A stretch of 64,000 nt of DNA from Sabethes cyaneus (taxonomy: Eukaryota > Arthropoda > Insecta > Diptera > Culicidae), in the NCBI RefSeq assembly GCF_943734655.1, contig NC_071355.1:26542768-26606767 (forward strand), read 5' to 3'. Below the pieces are notes generated by a model, which saw nothing but the letters and a program-made list of their open reading frames with translations, ran no database searches and had not been told where the DNA came from. Shown one piece after another: positions 1 through 10,559 of this stretch. Numbering within the stretch: position 1 is the first letter of the stretch; every line of letters starts with the position of its first letter. The position numbers were made by a program, and so were the translations under genes.

Positions 1-236
1 CAGCGCATTCCGGAATCACTTTATAGTCAGCAAGCCCCGCCAGAAGGTAATACTAAAATCATATGGATTTTACTCTTACATTCGGACTTTCAACTCGCTT
101 GGTAGTCGACCCGTATATGGTAACATGTGAAAAAATTCGACTTGAAACGATCTTACCAAATTGCTGATTGAGTTAACATTTTCTTACTTATCGCGTCATT
201 AGAGTTTCCATCAGTGCTTCTAATAGCCAATAAATA

Positions 237-1174
237 GGGTAATGTCCCCGGTTATGAAACAGGTTTTGTTTTTTGGCCTTAGCTTTTGATCGGATCATCC
301 AATTTTAAATCTTTTTAAAGCATTGGAAAGTTTAAACGTATGCCTATCTATTTGCCTAAGGAAGTATATGATTTTTGTTTAAAACACAAAAGTTGTAGTA
401 AAATTTCAAAACATAGTTTTTTGTGGCTAAAAGAAAAGTGTCCCCGGTTGTGAAACACCTCTGGAAATCTTTAGAAAAGAAAAGAAAATACAGAAATATC
501 GAAGGAAAATCATAAATTAAAATCATTTACTCATGGAAAATACTAAAAATACAAAATCATTAATCAATTTCTTCGTTTAATCATCTAAATCTGAATCGCA
601 ATGAATGCATGTAAAAAAGCAAGCAATCATATTGGCGCATTTCAAATGCACTGGCCTGTTATATATGTTACAAAGAATTGAGTTTTTGCTAAACCTAAAT
701 GAATTCTGCTGCCATAAAAACTCGTAAAGCCCCAATTGAAGTAATGTATGATCATTGAAGTATAAAATAATTGAATTTCTAGATGTTTCACAACCGGGAA
801 ACTCGACTGCTTCATAACCGGGGCGGTGTCCATACTTTTCAATTTTCAAATTTGAGTCAATTATTTCACCTAAAATTTGTCTGTGTGATGAAATAGAGGT
901 CCAAAACTTAAATGCCTTTACCTGAGCTTTTTTATTCCATTTGGTACACAAAAAAATCAATTGCAAAACATGCGAAAAAACTTTTTTGGATGGCTTTTCA
1001 AACACTTTTCCTACAAAGCATTGTAAATGTTGAAGTTTGACCGTTGTTCGCTCAAAAGTTATATTACTATGAGACTAGACGTTGGTAGTAACTTGACTGC
1101 AATAGGACAATAAAAACGTTAAAAATTACGGGTGTTTCACAACCGGGGCTGTTTCACAACAGGGGACAATCCCC
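237..1174. mobile_element. TA-flanked terminal-inverted-repeat element (MITE-like)
   Basis: The ends are inverted copies: GGGTAATGTCCCCGG on the left against the complement of GGGGACAATCCCC on the right, followed on both sides by the GGTTNTGAAACAG motif. TA dinucleotides sit directly outside each end (235-236 and 1175-1176), as expected for Tc1/mariner-type target duplications. The core motif CCCCGGTTGTGAAACA recurs inside near 440, 783, 813 and 1132 in both orientations. The short ORFs inside are not convincing as coding, so the element is probably non-autonomous. The superfamily is inferred from the TA duplication only. Confidence 0.75.
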
Positions 1175-1191
1175 TAGTTAATTTTTCCTTC

Positions 1192-1464
1192 TTTCCATGT
1201 GCATTATTTAAACTCAGTACAGCCAAACTTTTACTGTATAGGTGCTTGTTGAACTAAAACGAAAAAAATAATTGAATTAAAATAAAATATTAAGCTTACC
1301 CGGCCGTGCGGCTCAACCGTCTGCCTAAAATCTCAGTTTTGAGAGCTTAGCTACTCAATAGAGTATTACCGGGTATGGTCGCGTGGAGGCGCTAGGTAGG
1401 AGCTTGGGCTGGCGAAAGCTATATTGGATGCTTTCTCGTTTGCCTACCCCATTTCATACCCATC
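1192..1464 (+). repeat. SINE-like dispersed repeat, copy 1
   Basis: This segment aligns along its length with 40861-41131 in the same orientation. Shared blocks include the GTGCATTAT start, ACTGTA...GGTGCTTG, the CCGGCCGTG(C/T)GGCTCA block, GCTTAGCTACTCAATAGAG, GGAGGCGCTAGGTAGG and CCCCATTTCATACCCAT. The GGCTCA block resembles a tRNA A box, which suggests a tRNA-derived SINE head. No convincing B box was seen, so the SINE label is tentative. This copy lacks about 35 nt present in copy 2. Confidence 0.6.
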
Positions 1465-1474
1465 AAAAAGTCAT

Positions 1475-2700
1475 CCAAAAGTAACTAAAATAAATGAACA
1501 ATGACCAAAGAGACTAAAAAATGACCCAAAAGTTACTTAAATTTCCAAAAAGTGATTTAAATTTACTAAAAGGGGACCAAAACGCAACCAAAGAATGCCA
1601 AAAAGTGACCAAGAAGTAATCAAAGAGTGTTCAAAAGGTGACTCAAAAGTGACTAAAATGACTCAAAAAACATTCAAGAAATGACCAAAAAAGTTATCAT
1701 AAAGTGACCCAAAGGTAATTAAAATGACCAAAAAGTAATTAAAAAGTGATCAAAAAGTGACTAAGTGGTCAAAAATGTATCAAAAAGCAACCAAAATGCG
1801 CCTTAGAAGTGACAAAAAAGTTACTAAAAGTGATCTAAACGTGACCAAAACGAAACTGAAAAGTGACTAAAAAATTATTAAAAAGTGATCAGAATGATCA
1901 GAAAGTGGATTGAAAATAATCAAACGGCGACTATGAAGTGATCCTAAAGAGTGATAAAAGTGGTCGAGAAATAATAAGAAAGGAACCAGAAAGCAAGCAA
2001 ACAGAAATTGAAAGGCCACCAAGCTCAAAACGAGACCGGTAAGCGACCAAAAAGTGATGATAAAACGATGAACAAGTAACCAAAAAGTGATACAAAATTT
2101 GGCCCAAAAGTAATCAAAATGACTAAAGAGTGAGCTAAAAGTCACCAAGAAGAAAAAAAATTCATCTAAAAATAGTTTAAAATTGACCAAGAAGTGACCA
2201 AAACGGTATCAAATGTTACCAAAAGTTCCAAAAAGTGACTAAAAGTTACCAAGAAGCAGCAAAAAACTGACCATAATTTAAAAGCGATCAAAAAGTGATC
2301 AAGAAGCAGCCAAAAATGACCAGGAAGTGACGGAAAAGTAATCAAAAAGTAACCAAAAATGACCAAAAACCTGACTACGAAGTAACTGAAAAATGACGTA
2401 AAAGCGCCCAAAAAATGACCAAAAAACAACCCAGAAGTGATCACGATGTTACCCAAAAGTGAATAAGAAGTAACCAAAAAAAGTTTTTGAAGTGATCCAA
2501 ATGCTAAAAACTAAAAAGTGACCGTAATGTGACCAAACAATCACCAAAAAGTTAATGAAAAGTGCCCAAAAACTGGCAGATAAATAATCCAAAAAGGCCA
2601 AAAAATCGACGTAAAATAAAAAAAAAACGAAAATCGATCAAAGTTAACAAAGGACCCAAAAACAAAACACATAGTTCAAAAAGAGATAGAAAAGAAATCA
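1475..2700. repeat. Degenerate minisatellite of AAAAGTGACC-type units
   Basis: About 1.2 kb of loosely repeated units of 11-17 bp built on AAAAGTGACCA, AAAAGTGATCA and AAAAGTAACCA. The units are heavily diverged and have no fixed period. The composition is purine-rich on this strand. Reverse-strand ORFs here (Phe/Leu-rich) are translations of the repeat and not genes. It belongs to the same class of decayed simple arrays found at 27.7, 31.3, 42.2 and 44.9 kb, though the unit differs. Confidence 0.8.
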
Positions 2701-3556
2701 AAATGACATAAATTAAAAAATTTAAAAGATTGAAAGGAGACCATCAAAAAATGATAATAGACTAGACCCCAAAGGGTCCGAAAAGTAACTAACTTTTAGT
2801 GCCACGAAGCCCCATTTCAAAAATTGCGTAACAACAGCATGACAAAAAGTAAAGAAAATTATTGTATTGTAATCGACTTCAAAAACTTTCTGTAAGCAGA
2901 TAACATTTCGAAGTTTTGAACTATCTTAGTTGAAAAAAAATCTGAGTAGTGCGTTGGATACGACAGGCAAAAACCATTTGAAGATTATTTCTCACCAGGT
3001 GTTTGTTCAGATGATTATTTTTGCATAAAAAACTAACCTTCTTTTGACGCCGTTTGCATGGACAAATAATCATTAGAATGATATCATCAATTATGAGACA
3101 CTGCACGTTAGAGTATAGGTTTCACATTTGTTTTTAAGTCCACGACCATTCTGGTGATACAACCATAGAATTGTAAAACTGGTTTTAACGATAACGACGA
3201 TTCTTTCGAACCCTCAGTCTAACGAAAATACCAACAAAACTCCAAATTGACAATTACGGGAAAAGCACTATCACTTGCGACCGAAATAAGTCAGCTCCTA
3301 TAATCAACAGGCGGGATTCCATTAGAGTAATTGCATCGCCATCCTGTCGTGATACGCTTCAATTCAAAACACAAAAACGATAGATAACATGCACCGGCTG
3401 ACAGTAGCAATCAAGTTTAACACGAAAACCAGCATTGCAAGTGTGAATAGTGTCGAATCGCGACCAGAGCGAAGAAAAAAAAACTACAAAAACGTCAAGA
3501 CATGAAACCTAAGTTGGCAAACAAGTGACATCGAATCGACGACAACGACCGAACGA
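2701..3556. other. Single-copy-looking DNA, no gene seen
   Basis: No repeat structure or convincing coding frame was found. The far end (about 3300-3556) becomes less AT-rich and precedes a small signal-peptide ORF, so it could hold a 5' UTR or promoter. No TATA box or initiator stands out clearly. Confidence 0.4.
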
Positions 3557-3727
3557 ATGATGATGACGACGGTGACGGTGTGGCTTCTGTTTTGCACCGT
3601 TTCGGTTGTAGTTCGTTCCCAACAGGAGGAGGCAGGCAGACAGAGACGTTCTGCCGGCACACAGCCTCTTCCGGCAGCACGGGGCGACGACGGAAACGAT
3701 GACAGCAGCAGTGGCAAAAACCGATAA
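3557..3727 (+). CDS. Small secreted-type ORF (56 aa), candidate first exon or peptide precursor
   Basis: Three consecutive ATG codons open a 56-codon frame ending in TAA. The N-terminus (MMMTTVTVWLLFC then TVSVVV) looks like a signal peptide: a short polar start and a hydrophobic core of about 14 residues, with likely cleavage near residue 20 before QQEE. A basic RQRR site follows at about residues 28-31, then a hydrophilic tail with DDGNDDSSSGKNR. It lies 1.9 kb upstream of a likely coding exon on the same strand. No strong 5' splice site was found within the frame, so linkage to that exon is unproven. It could be a chance ORF in a GC-richer patch. Confidence 0.3.
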   Translation: MMMTTVTVWLLFCTVSVVVRSQQEEAGRQRRSAGTQPLPAARGDDGNDDSSSGKNR

Positions 3728-5599
3728 TGTTCATTTCGGGAAATTCACGGAAACGACCAACTCTGTCTGATGTCGCTGTCGAACTATCGCACCACCGTAG
3801 TTGTTCTCACCTGTCGAACAAAAATAATAAACCCATCGAGCCACATGTTGCCACCGCAGCCAGGTCCGATGAAAACTACCAAACTTGACGAGGAGAATGA
3901 AGAAAAAATGGAAAAACGCTCAGACAAGTTTAGTTCGACATAAAGCTAATCATAAAACTTTAATGGTGCGTTATTTAAAATATCGCTAGACGCGAATAGC
4001 TAGGTTCACAGCAGGCAAATTATATTTCAAAGAGCGCCCACGTTTGTTTGATTTTAAATTTCCACGATACAGCAATTGAAGTTTTTCTTTTTTGATTTCA
4101 AAACAGACTGACTTTTCGCTTTTCCACGCCCCGCATCTCCCGCGAGTTGTCAGTTTGAAAACTGTTCCGGCAGAACAAACTCACCGCAAGTTGCTGCCGC
4201 GCAAAGTTGTTCTATCAGTAGCCTAGTACCTACCTAGTGTCATCTGCACTCGCTGGGAAATGGAAACACGCTTGGGAAACTCGGTAATTACCTGGAACGA
4301 ACACGAGAGAGACAGAGAGAAAATAGCATTAATATGGGAATAAATTATCGTTATACAATTCTGAAACAGAAATCGATTGCTGAAGTATTGTACCGATGGA
4401 AAATATTTTCCGAACCGCATCGTCTAATTATGGAGTATATATTGCGCTCAGTGAACCGTTAATTATGTGGTATTTTGCCAAGCAAGTTCCGCCAGCGAGC
4501 GTATTTTATTCGACCAGTGTCGGTGACTTTTTCGCAATTGCGATCCATTAATCAACTGCTAGTCCCACTATACTGACACGGACGGACGGGCAGAGTGATT
4601 TCTTGGAACCGTACTTATAGAGGCGTGCTCTCCTTTCCGGGATCAAACGGAATAAGCTCCCTGTTGGAAGCTAAGCGTAGTTCCATGAAGATGTTCATTA
4701 GAAACTACTTCCTTCATTGGTAATAAACGTGGTTTATGGAATAAAAATAATCTCCGTCTTTCTCCAGGGATTGGGATTCGGTAAGGGAGGGGCTTTCGAT
4801 ATGAGCGAAAAGCCTCGAAAGGCGGAATTTTTGAGACACATAAATTATTGGAAAGCGGTAATTCTTCTTTTATGGTACTTTTGTACCGCCACTGCTTCAT
4901 ATGCGATCGCCAACAGCCTGTGGCGTTATTGGGCCGTGAATTTATTGGCACGCATACCTACGGCTGCAGAGTGGAACTTTCTTCCATGTACAACCATTTG
5001 GCATCGAAACAACCGATTTTAAGGACGAAAAAGTTTACTAGAAGATAGAAGACAATAAATTTTTAAAATAAAAAAAAATAAACATAAAATCATTATTTGT
5101 AAATCATTAAAATTCTCTCGTGATTCAATCAGAGATCAGACCCATCTTCGTTCACCTGAAGTTTCCGAAATTCGATTGAGAATGACACTAAACACCGCCA
5201 GTCGTTGTTAGATCGTTTTTCACCGTTACATGTGTGCACAAAAAAAACTAAAACGACTGTGCTCTCAATGTCGAGGCAAATATGGTCATAAATTGCATGA
5301 AAAATTTATTCGTTTTCCCTCCGCTTTGGTTTTGCTAGCCAGTAAAATATCATCGTTCGTACCAGCCAGCGATGTTTACCCACTCACACATTCTGTGCCG
5401 GTTGGTTGTTTGTTTTTCTTTTCGGCACAACTTTGGCCCCATATATTGCCTGCATTTTATTACCGCATACATATTCGATGGAATATATCCATCCCGTTGC
5501 AAATAAGTTCGTCTTTATTCGCAGATCATCGTTGGTTTTGCTCGAACTTCGACGGTTTCAAAAACAGAATCGATCTAAAAAGCTTGAGTAAATTTTCAG
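3728..5599. other. Possible intron or intergenic DNA
   Basis: No repeat family recognised. Overlapping ORFs of about 100 aa occur near 4643-5048 on both strands, but none has recognisable domains or splice context, so none is called. If the ORF at 3557 belongs to the gene with exons at 5600 and 6960, this would be its first intron. Confidence 0.35.
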
Positions 5600-5711
5600 C
5601 TCTCGCCCGATGGTAAAGGGGGTAAAAACATTCGTACAATCAACACGGAAGTTGTTAACATCACCACTTCCATTACACAGGATGGAACCATAATGGCTGT
5701 CAACAAGAACG
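5600..5711 (+). CDS. Candidate internal coding exon A of a host gene
   Basis: A frame is open from a 3' splice site (AATTTTCAG, ending at 5599) to a good 5' splice site (AACG|GTGAGT, GT at 5712). It starts in phase 0 and ends in phase 1. The translation is LSPDGKGGKNIRTINTEVV, then NITTSITQDGTIMAVNKN, with composition typical of real protein. The other two frames contain stops. The phase fits the next candidate exon at 6960 exactly. I do not recognise the family. The polypyrimidine tract of the acceptor is weak, which is the main doubt. Confidence 0.5.
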
Positions 5712-6959
5712 GTGAGTTACGACTGCGACCATCATCACCACTAGCAATGGTTCTTCGCTTTGCGAAATATATTCCACTCTTCATCCAGCAGGGCAAGGAC
5801 AACATCTAGCATCGTAAAAGGTGCCACTGATGCCTCCACACCGTAACAATAATAGTTACAATAATAATAATAATAAAAGTCACCCCCACCCCCTTGGGGC
5901 AGGCAGGAGCCAAGAGCCGGACCATAATAAACCGTGGCTCATCTTTTGTTAGTCAACATGCATGGAACGAACGGATAATAATAACTTTGATTCAATGTAT
6001 CACCGCGCCAACACAAAGGATTTTCCGTCCATCGTCATCCAGCAGCAGCGCTACTGCAGAGTTTTTTTTCTCCCCCGCCATCCATCGCACGTCTGTGTGA
6101 TGTTGCTGTTGACGTTGATGTTCATTATGCTCTCCGGGGGCAGATAATAAATTCAATTAATATAACGCATCCTGTTCCCATCGACGGAGCTCCAAACTGA
6201 ATAACAGCATTAATCTATCCATCTCGGTGCCCGGATGCCGAGCGAGCGGTGTATCTTTACAATCGGAAGGACAAGAGCGATGGGTCGACCGGTAGGTATA
6301 TACAGCCTGGGTTAGAGAGAAAGAGAAAGTGAGCGAGTCATGCCGGAGGCTAGCGCACGGAAGATTAGCTAGCCATGCGCTTCCGATAACGGCCAGGGCT
6401 CTAGGCACCAGTCAGCCTATTTATTTCATTATCATTTCGGTATTCTGGGTTGGGGGAGGAAAATTTCGACGCGGTGGATGTGGTATGCCGCAGCCAGCTG
6501 GCGCACACGGACAGCGGGAAATTGCCCTAATGGAGCCAAATTGAAAGTCAGTAAATGAAATTGAATTGTTAATTTGCGTGTACACAAAGATGGTTCGAGC
6601 GTGTTTTCGAAAGTGATTTAGTCTTCGGGAAAAAGTGAATTAATTTAGGATGACAGCGAGGAAAGAAGGATAAACGGATAGAGCATAGACGACAGACTCG
6701 GTGTTCTACGTTAAATGTCTCTTTTAGGACAATAGAGCAATTTTGAATTTAGAAATTGTTATGTCTCATCTTTTCAATTTGATGTGCTTTAGTCCACGTA
6801 ACCATTTCGAACGAATGTTTGATTTAATTTCTTTTTGGACCATCAGCATACACACTTTCTGACCATCAGCATCAATCAACCATCCCGTGTTCCTACCTAG
6901 CATCTCCACGTGGTCATACCAGGTAATGCTCTTTCCTTAAGATTAAGTAGCTAAGCTAG
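5712..6959 (+). other. Probable intron between candidate exons A and B
   Basis: This begins with GTGAGT and ends with CTAAGCTAG. It contains an AAT microsatellite near 5850-5877 and a GC-richer block at about 6160-6540. A 22-nt segment at about 6899-6920 is flanked by plausible splice sites (CCTAG before, GTAATG after), but including it would put a stop in the next exon. It is therefore not called. Confidence 0.4.
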
Positions 6960-7046
6960 GAGGTGTGATGCTGCGTGGATCCCGGCTGCCTGATATCAAA
7001 ATTGTGGTGTTGGGCAGCCGGCCGATCCACTCGGCCCCGTTGACAG
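6960..7046 (+). CDS. Candidate internal coding exon B of a host gene
   Basis: The exon runs from an AG acceptor at 6958-6959 to an excellent donor (ACAG|GTAAGT, GT at 7047). Its two-base start completes the split codon left by exon A (G plus GA, Gly). The other frames are closed. The product is GVMLRGSRLPDIKIVVLGS, then RPIHSAPLT. The stretch LPDIKIVVLGS resembles the first beta-strand before the P-loop of Ras-like GTPases, but the GxxxxGK[ST] motif itself is absent, so that family is not assigned. The exon ends in phase 1 and the gene must continue downstream. No further exon was identified. Confidence 0.5.
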
Positions 7047-8057
7047 GTAAGTTCCAACATGTATTCTAACTATTTGTTTAGTTCTAGCTCTTCAAACACC
7101 GACTATACAATGGAAACATTGACCGTAAAACTTACTAATATTGTACATGGATATTGTTAGGCTGATGTATGTAGGACTGATGGAAACTCACATGGTGCAA
7201 CTATATCTGATTCAAAGGACTACTGTGAGCTCGTTTTATTTTTATCCATATCAATTTCATTTCATTATATATCATGTGATAAATTTATTATATACATTAT
7301 ATGATAAATTCATAAATACAGAGTAGAGTGTCCCAAAATAGCACTATGTCTGAAAACCCGGGGGCTCACCCCTCAAATGATTAGCTTAGGGTATCACAAC
7401 AAAACTTTTATATGACGTCAACATTTTATTTGTCGGAAGATTTGACCACTGCGACCATTATTTTGATCTATTGTGGTAAACAGATCCGTACTAAACCAAG
7501 ACGTCAACATTGGTTGACGCGATTTAAGCGTCACACATTTGAGTTCAAAAATTCAAAAAAATATTTTTAGAAATCGTAAAGTAGGTGAAACAAGGTACTT
7601 AACTATTATTCACAATCATTGTGATCTGATACATTCATAAAAAAGTCATGCTGGCATGTCTGGAGTCATATTTGGTTACAAAGATTTATTGAATTCGGCA
7701 AATATTTAAAATTTTCGAAATTTCATATAAATAAACATCAACACAGGGTATCGAACACTGTCTCAGAGTAATGTAGCTATACTGTATAGATTGGAAATTT
7801 TATGACGAACAACTTTGCCGAAGAAAGTATGGACGTATATTCAAATCTCGCTGATGTATTCACGTTTTTCTAAAGGCAGGACAAAACATATTTTCGCAAT
7901 TTTGAAATTTTAGCAGTTCCACGTGGAAAAGGTAAATGATAAAACTTGAACTATTTATTGAGACGAAACGAAACGAAATTCAACCTCAATTTCGATCAGG
8001 CGAAGTTAGTTGAAACGAAATTATGACCAATTTCGAACTCTCGAAACGAAACGAAAT
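7047..8057. other. No gene seen; CGAAACGAAA repeats at the end
   Basis: AT-rich DNA without a supported coding frame. From about 7965 to 8057 the motif CGAAACGAAA/CGAAATT is repeated several times, similar to the denser cluster at 10378-10553. It may be intron of the gene with exons at 5600 and 6960. Confidence 0.4.
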
Positions 8058-8059
8058 TA

Positions 8060-8883
8060 GGGGAAGGGCTGTAAAGACGGACACTGCGGGAAAGACGAAC
8101 ACTTGTCATATTTCATAAACAATATTTTTTTGAAGCAAATCAATGATGGGAAATGTTTCTATAGACTGAATGAACACTTTTGAATTAAAATGCCGATTTT
8201 TAACAGCTCAGCTGTCAAATTTATAAGCAAAACAAAGAAAAAATGCGTAGTTGCGCCAACCGATGTAATTTTATGTGTGAAGAAAATAGCGAGTAAAGCG
8301 TTAAAAAACAATATTTCAATGCTATATCAACGACATTGCGTTAGTTTGATCCTTCACTGAATATCCATTGAAAGCCTGGTGAATTTTTGAATATTTAGTA
8401 AAAAGTTATTGAAGTTTGAAAAAATTATATCCAAGTCGGGAAAGACGGACACCCAAAGGTAGGGAAAGACGGACACAAAGATTTAGAACTCATTTTGCCC
8501 AACAACGATTTTACATTGCAAATACTTCCATATTATAAATGTAAAAGTAACCAGAAGTTATATAACAGTTGGAATAGGCCAACTTTGTATTGAAATATGT
8601 TAATCTTTGTTAATACTGATAATTCGACGACGCGTGACACCTTTTTGCGAGTGTCCGTCTTTCCCGCCCATGAGCAGAAACTCTGATTTATACATAAACA
8701 TTACAACAACATTATAATATTCAAAAAAGTATCCATTTTGGAAAAAATTCTCTAGCACGCGTTGTAACTATATTAGACAGAGACTGAAAGGTTCAGTTTA
8801 CATGAAAATTGCGATCAATTCAGTTATATTTGAGTAGATATTGAGTCTTAACCTTAAGCTGTCCGTCTTTACCGCCCTTCCCC
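8060..8883. mobile_element. TA-flanked terminal-inverted-repeat element (GGACAC motif)
   Basis: The ends match as inverted repeats: GGGGAAGGGCTGTAAAGACG on the left and its near complement ending GCCCTTCCCC on the right. TA lies outside both ends (8058-8059 and 8884-8885). The motif GGGAAAGACGGACAC is repeated inside near 8087, 8438 and 8462, and inverted near 8648. There is no transposase ORF. It is MITE-like and probably mobilised in trans by a Tc1/mariner-type enzyme, inferred from the TA duplication. Confidence 0.8.
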
Positions 8884-9054
8884 TACATTTAAATTCCATC
8901 GAGATTTTGCGAAATTGAACAAAATTTCTATAATTTTTTTTTATCGAGCAAGTGATAGGCTGGTAGCTGGAGCGGGAAAGGTGCCAAACAGAAATGTCTT
9001 TAACCAAGGAACCCTGATCAGCGACACAAACCAGACTTCTCTTGGCTCTAACGG

Positions 9055-9610
9055 GCCCTTTCAACGTAGGACTACGTCTTTCAGGAAGGTAGCTGGTATA
9101 GGGTGTCATGCCAAAAAATCTTTCTCGAAAAGTGGACAGGTTTTGAACACTAATAACTTAGTGGTTTCCCGATCGATTTTCGATATTCTTACACCAATCG
9201 ATTGTAAAATCTTCTAAGAATTGGCCCAAATGAAGAAAAGTATGGATTCTTGATGTTGAACTATTGAAAAATTGAAAATAATGAACCTTAGTTTTACCAG
9301 AATTCTCGCTTCGTGATTGGTTGGAAGATTCTTTACGAACGATGGTCCAAACCTATACCAATTTGATATCTGTGCTTGGGAAGTAAGCCAAAACAAGTGA
9401 CAAAGTTTTTTCATTTCAACAAGATTTCTTAACATCACGATTAAACCTAGACCATTTTGACGTCCTTGCTTGGGAAGTACGCCAGAAAGAATGACAAAAC
9501 CCCCTCGTACCAACAGTTTTCTTTTGAACGCGATTAAACCTAGTCCAATTTGATGTCTGTGTTAGGGAAGTGTGCCAGATAGGTTCGAAATCCGTTCTTT
9601 TAACCAAATT
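9055..9610. repeat. Dispersed repeat with internal 95-bp tandem units, copy 1
   Basis: This copy begins with ACGTAGGACTACGTCTTTC and AGGAAGGTAGCTGG, followed by two or three diverged units of about 85-95 bp. Each unit contains TAGACCAATTTGATGTC, GGGAAGTNNGCCAGAAA and a CTCGTNCCAACA block. The same composite occurs at 50893-51400 and 56091-56710. The ORFs across it are short and not conserved between copies. The family is not recognised by name. Confidence 0.65.
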
Positions 9611-10377
9611 GGGAGATCCACGGATTGAATCTATAATGGCAGCTAATTATAACCGGATTCGAACCCAACTTTTCTGTCAAGCCCCGTGATTCGCAGTTAT
9701 ATGCGGATGTACATTGGTTTAAATTCGAATATTTGTTCAAGTCAGAGAGTCAGGTTTGACGATTTTTTTTGTATCAAATTCCCATAGAACCACATTTCGA
9801 CACGAATTTGTTGCGTAACTCAGCTCAGTCAACCGCTAAAAAGTGAGGGACTCAACCATCAGCAAATGACGAGCGAGCTGTTTTATTTTGGTAGTGCATT
9901 GAGCTGCTATGCTAACAGTTCTTCTCGTACTCGACAACCGACAGCGACTGAGTCGAGCCGAGTTGCTCGACGTGACTTACATAGTAGGACCCTATTTTTG
10001 TGTTGATATTTCATGTTCAATTAAGGTTACAGAGCTTTGGTGACTGTGAAGAGAATACAAACATAAATACGATGCACACAATTAAAACAACTAGCACGCA
10101 ACTTATCAAAGGTCCAAACTAACAATGAGAGATTCTGTTTAAAGTCTCTCTCTTCTGATTATCACGGCGCATAAACGTATTTCAACGCAATACTTCTTAA
10201 GGATTTGTTAGCTAATGATGCCTGTAACCGATTGATGCAATGCAGATGCATTCAAGTGCATTTATTTCTCCGTAATAAGACGAAGAGAGCAAAGGCGAAG
10301 AGGATCTCTCATGATTATATTGGAGCTTTTGATAAGTTGCTTGACAAATCTTTGTTATAATTCCATTATCTAAAATT
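9611..10377. other. No gene seen
   Basis: No repeat border or coding frame could be supported. A stretch near 9830-9980 is rich in CTCAG/GAGTCGAG words and less AT-rich, but has no recognisable structure. Confidence 0.4.
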
Positions 10378-10553
10378 CGGTGCGAAATTTCACGAAATCT
10401 CGCAAATGACGAAATTTAAAATTAGATTTCGCGAAATTTCGAATGAAATTTGACGAAATTCAACGAAATTGTTTTAAGATTTCGCGAAACTAGAATTTCG
10501 CGAAATCGCGGATTAGGCGAAATTGTACGAAATTATTCGAAATCTCGCACAGG
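10378..10553. repeat. Dense cluster of palindromic CGAAATTTCG-type words
   Basis: About 175 bp packed with CGAAATTT, TTTCGCGAAA, CGAAATTC and GCGAAATC. The words are self-complementary or nearly so and occur more than a dozen times. A weaker version lies at 7965-8057. It abuts the end of a non-LTR relic (10560), so it may be part of that element's 3' region or an independent satellite fragment. Confidence 0.6.
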
Positions 10554-10559
10554 CCTAGG

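Noticed and set aside
4643..5048. Overlapping ORFs of about 100 aa on both strands
   Set aside because: No domain, splice site or codon bias favours either; open frames on both strands suggest chance.
6960..7046. Ras-like GTPase P-loop exon
   Set aside because: The strand-like LPDIKIVVLGS is suggestive, but GxxxxGK[ST] is absent in every frame.
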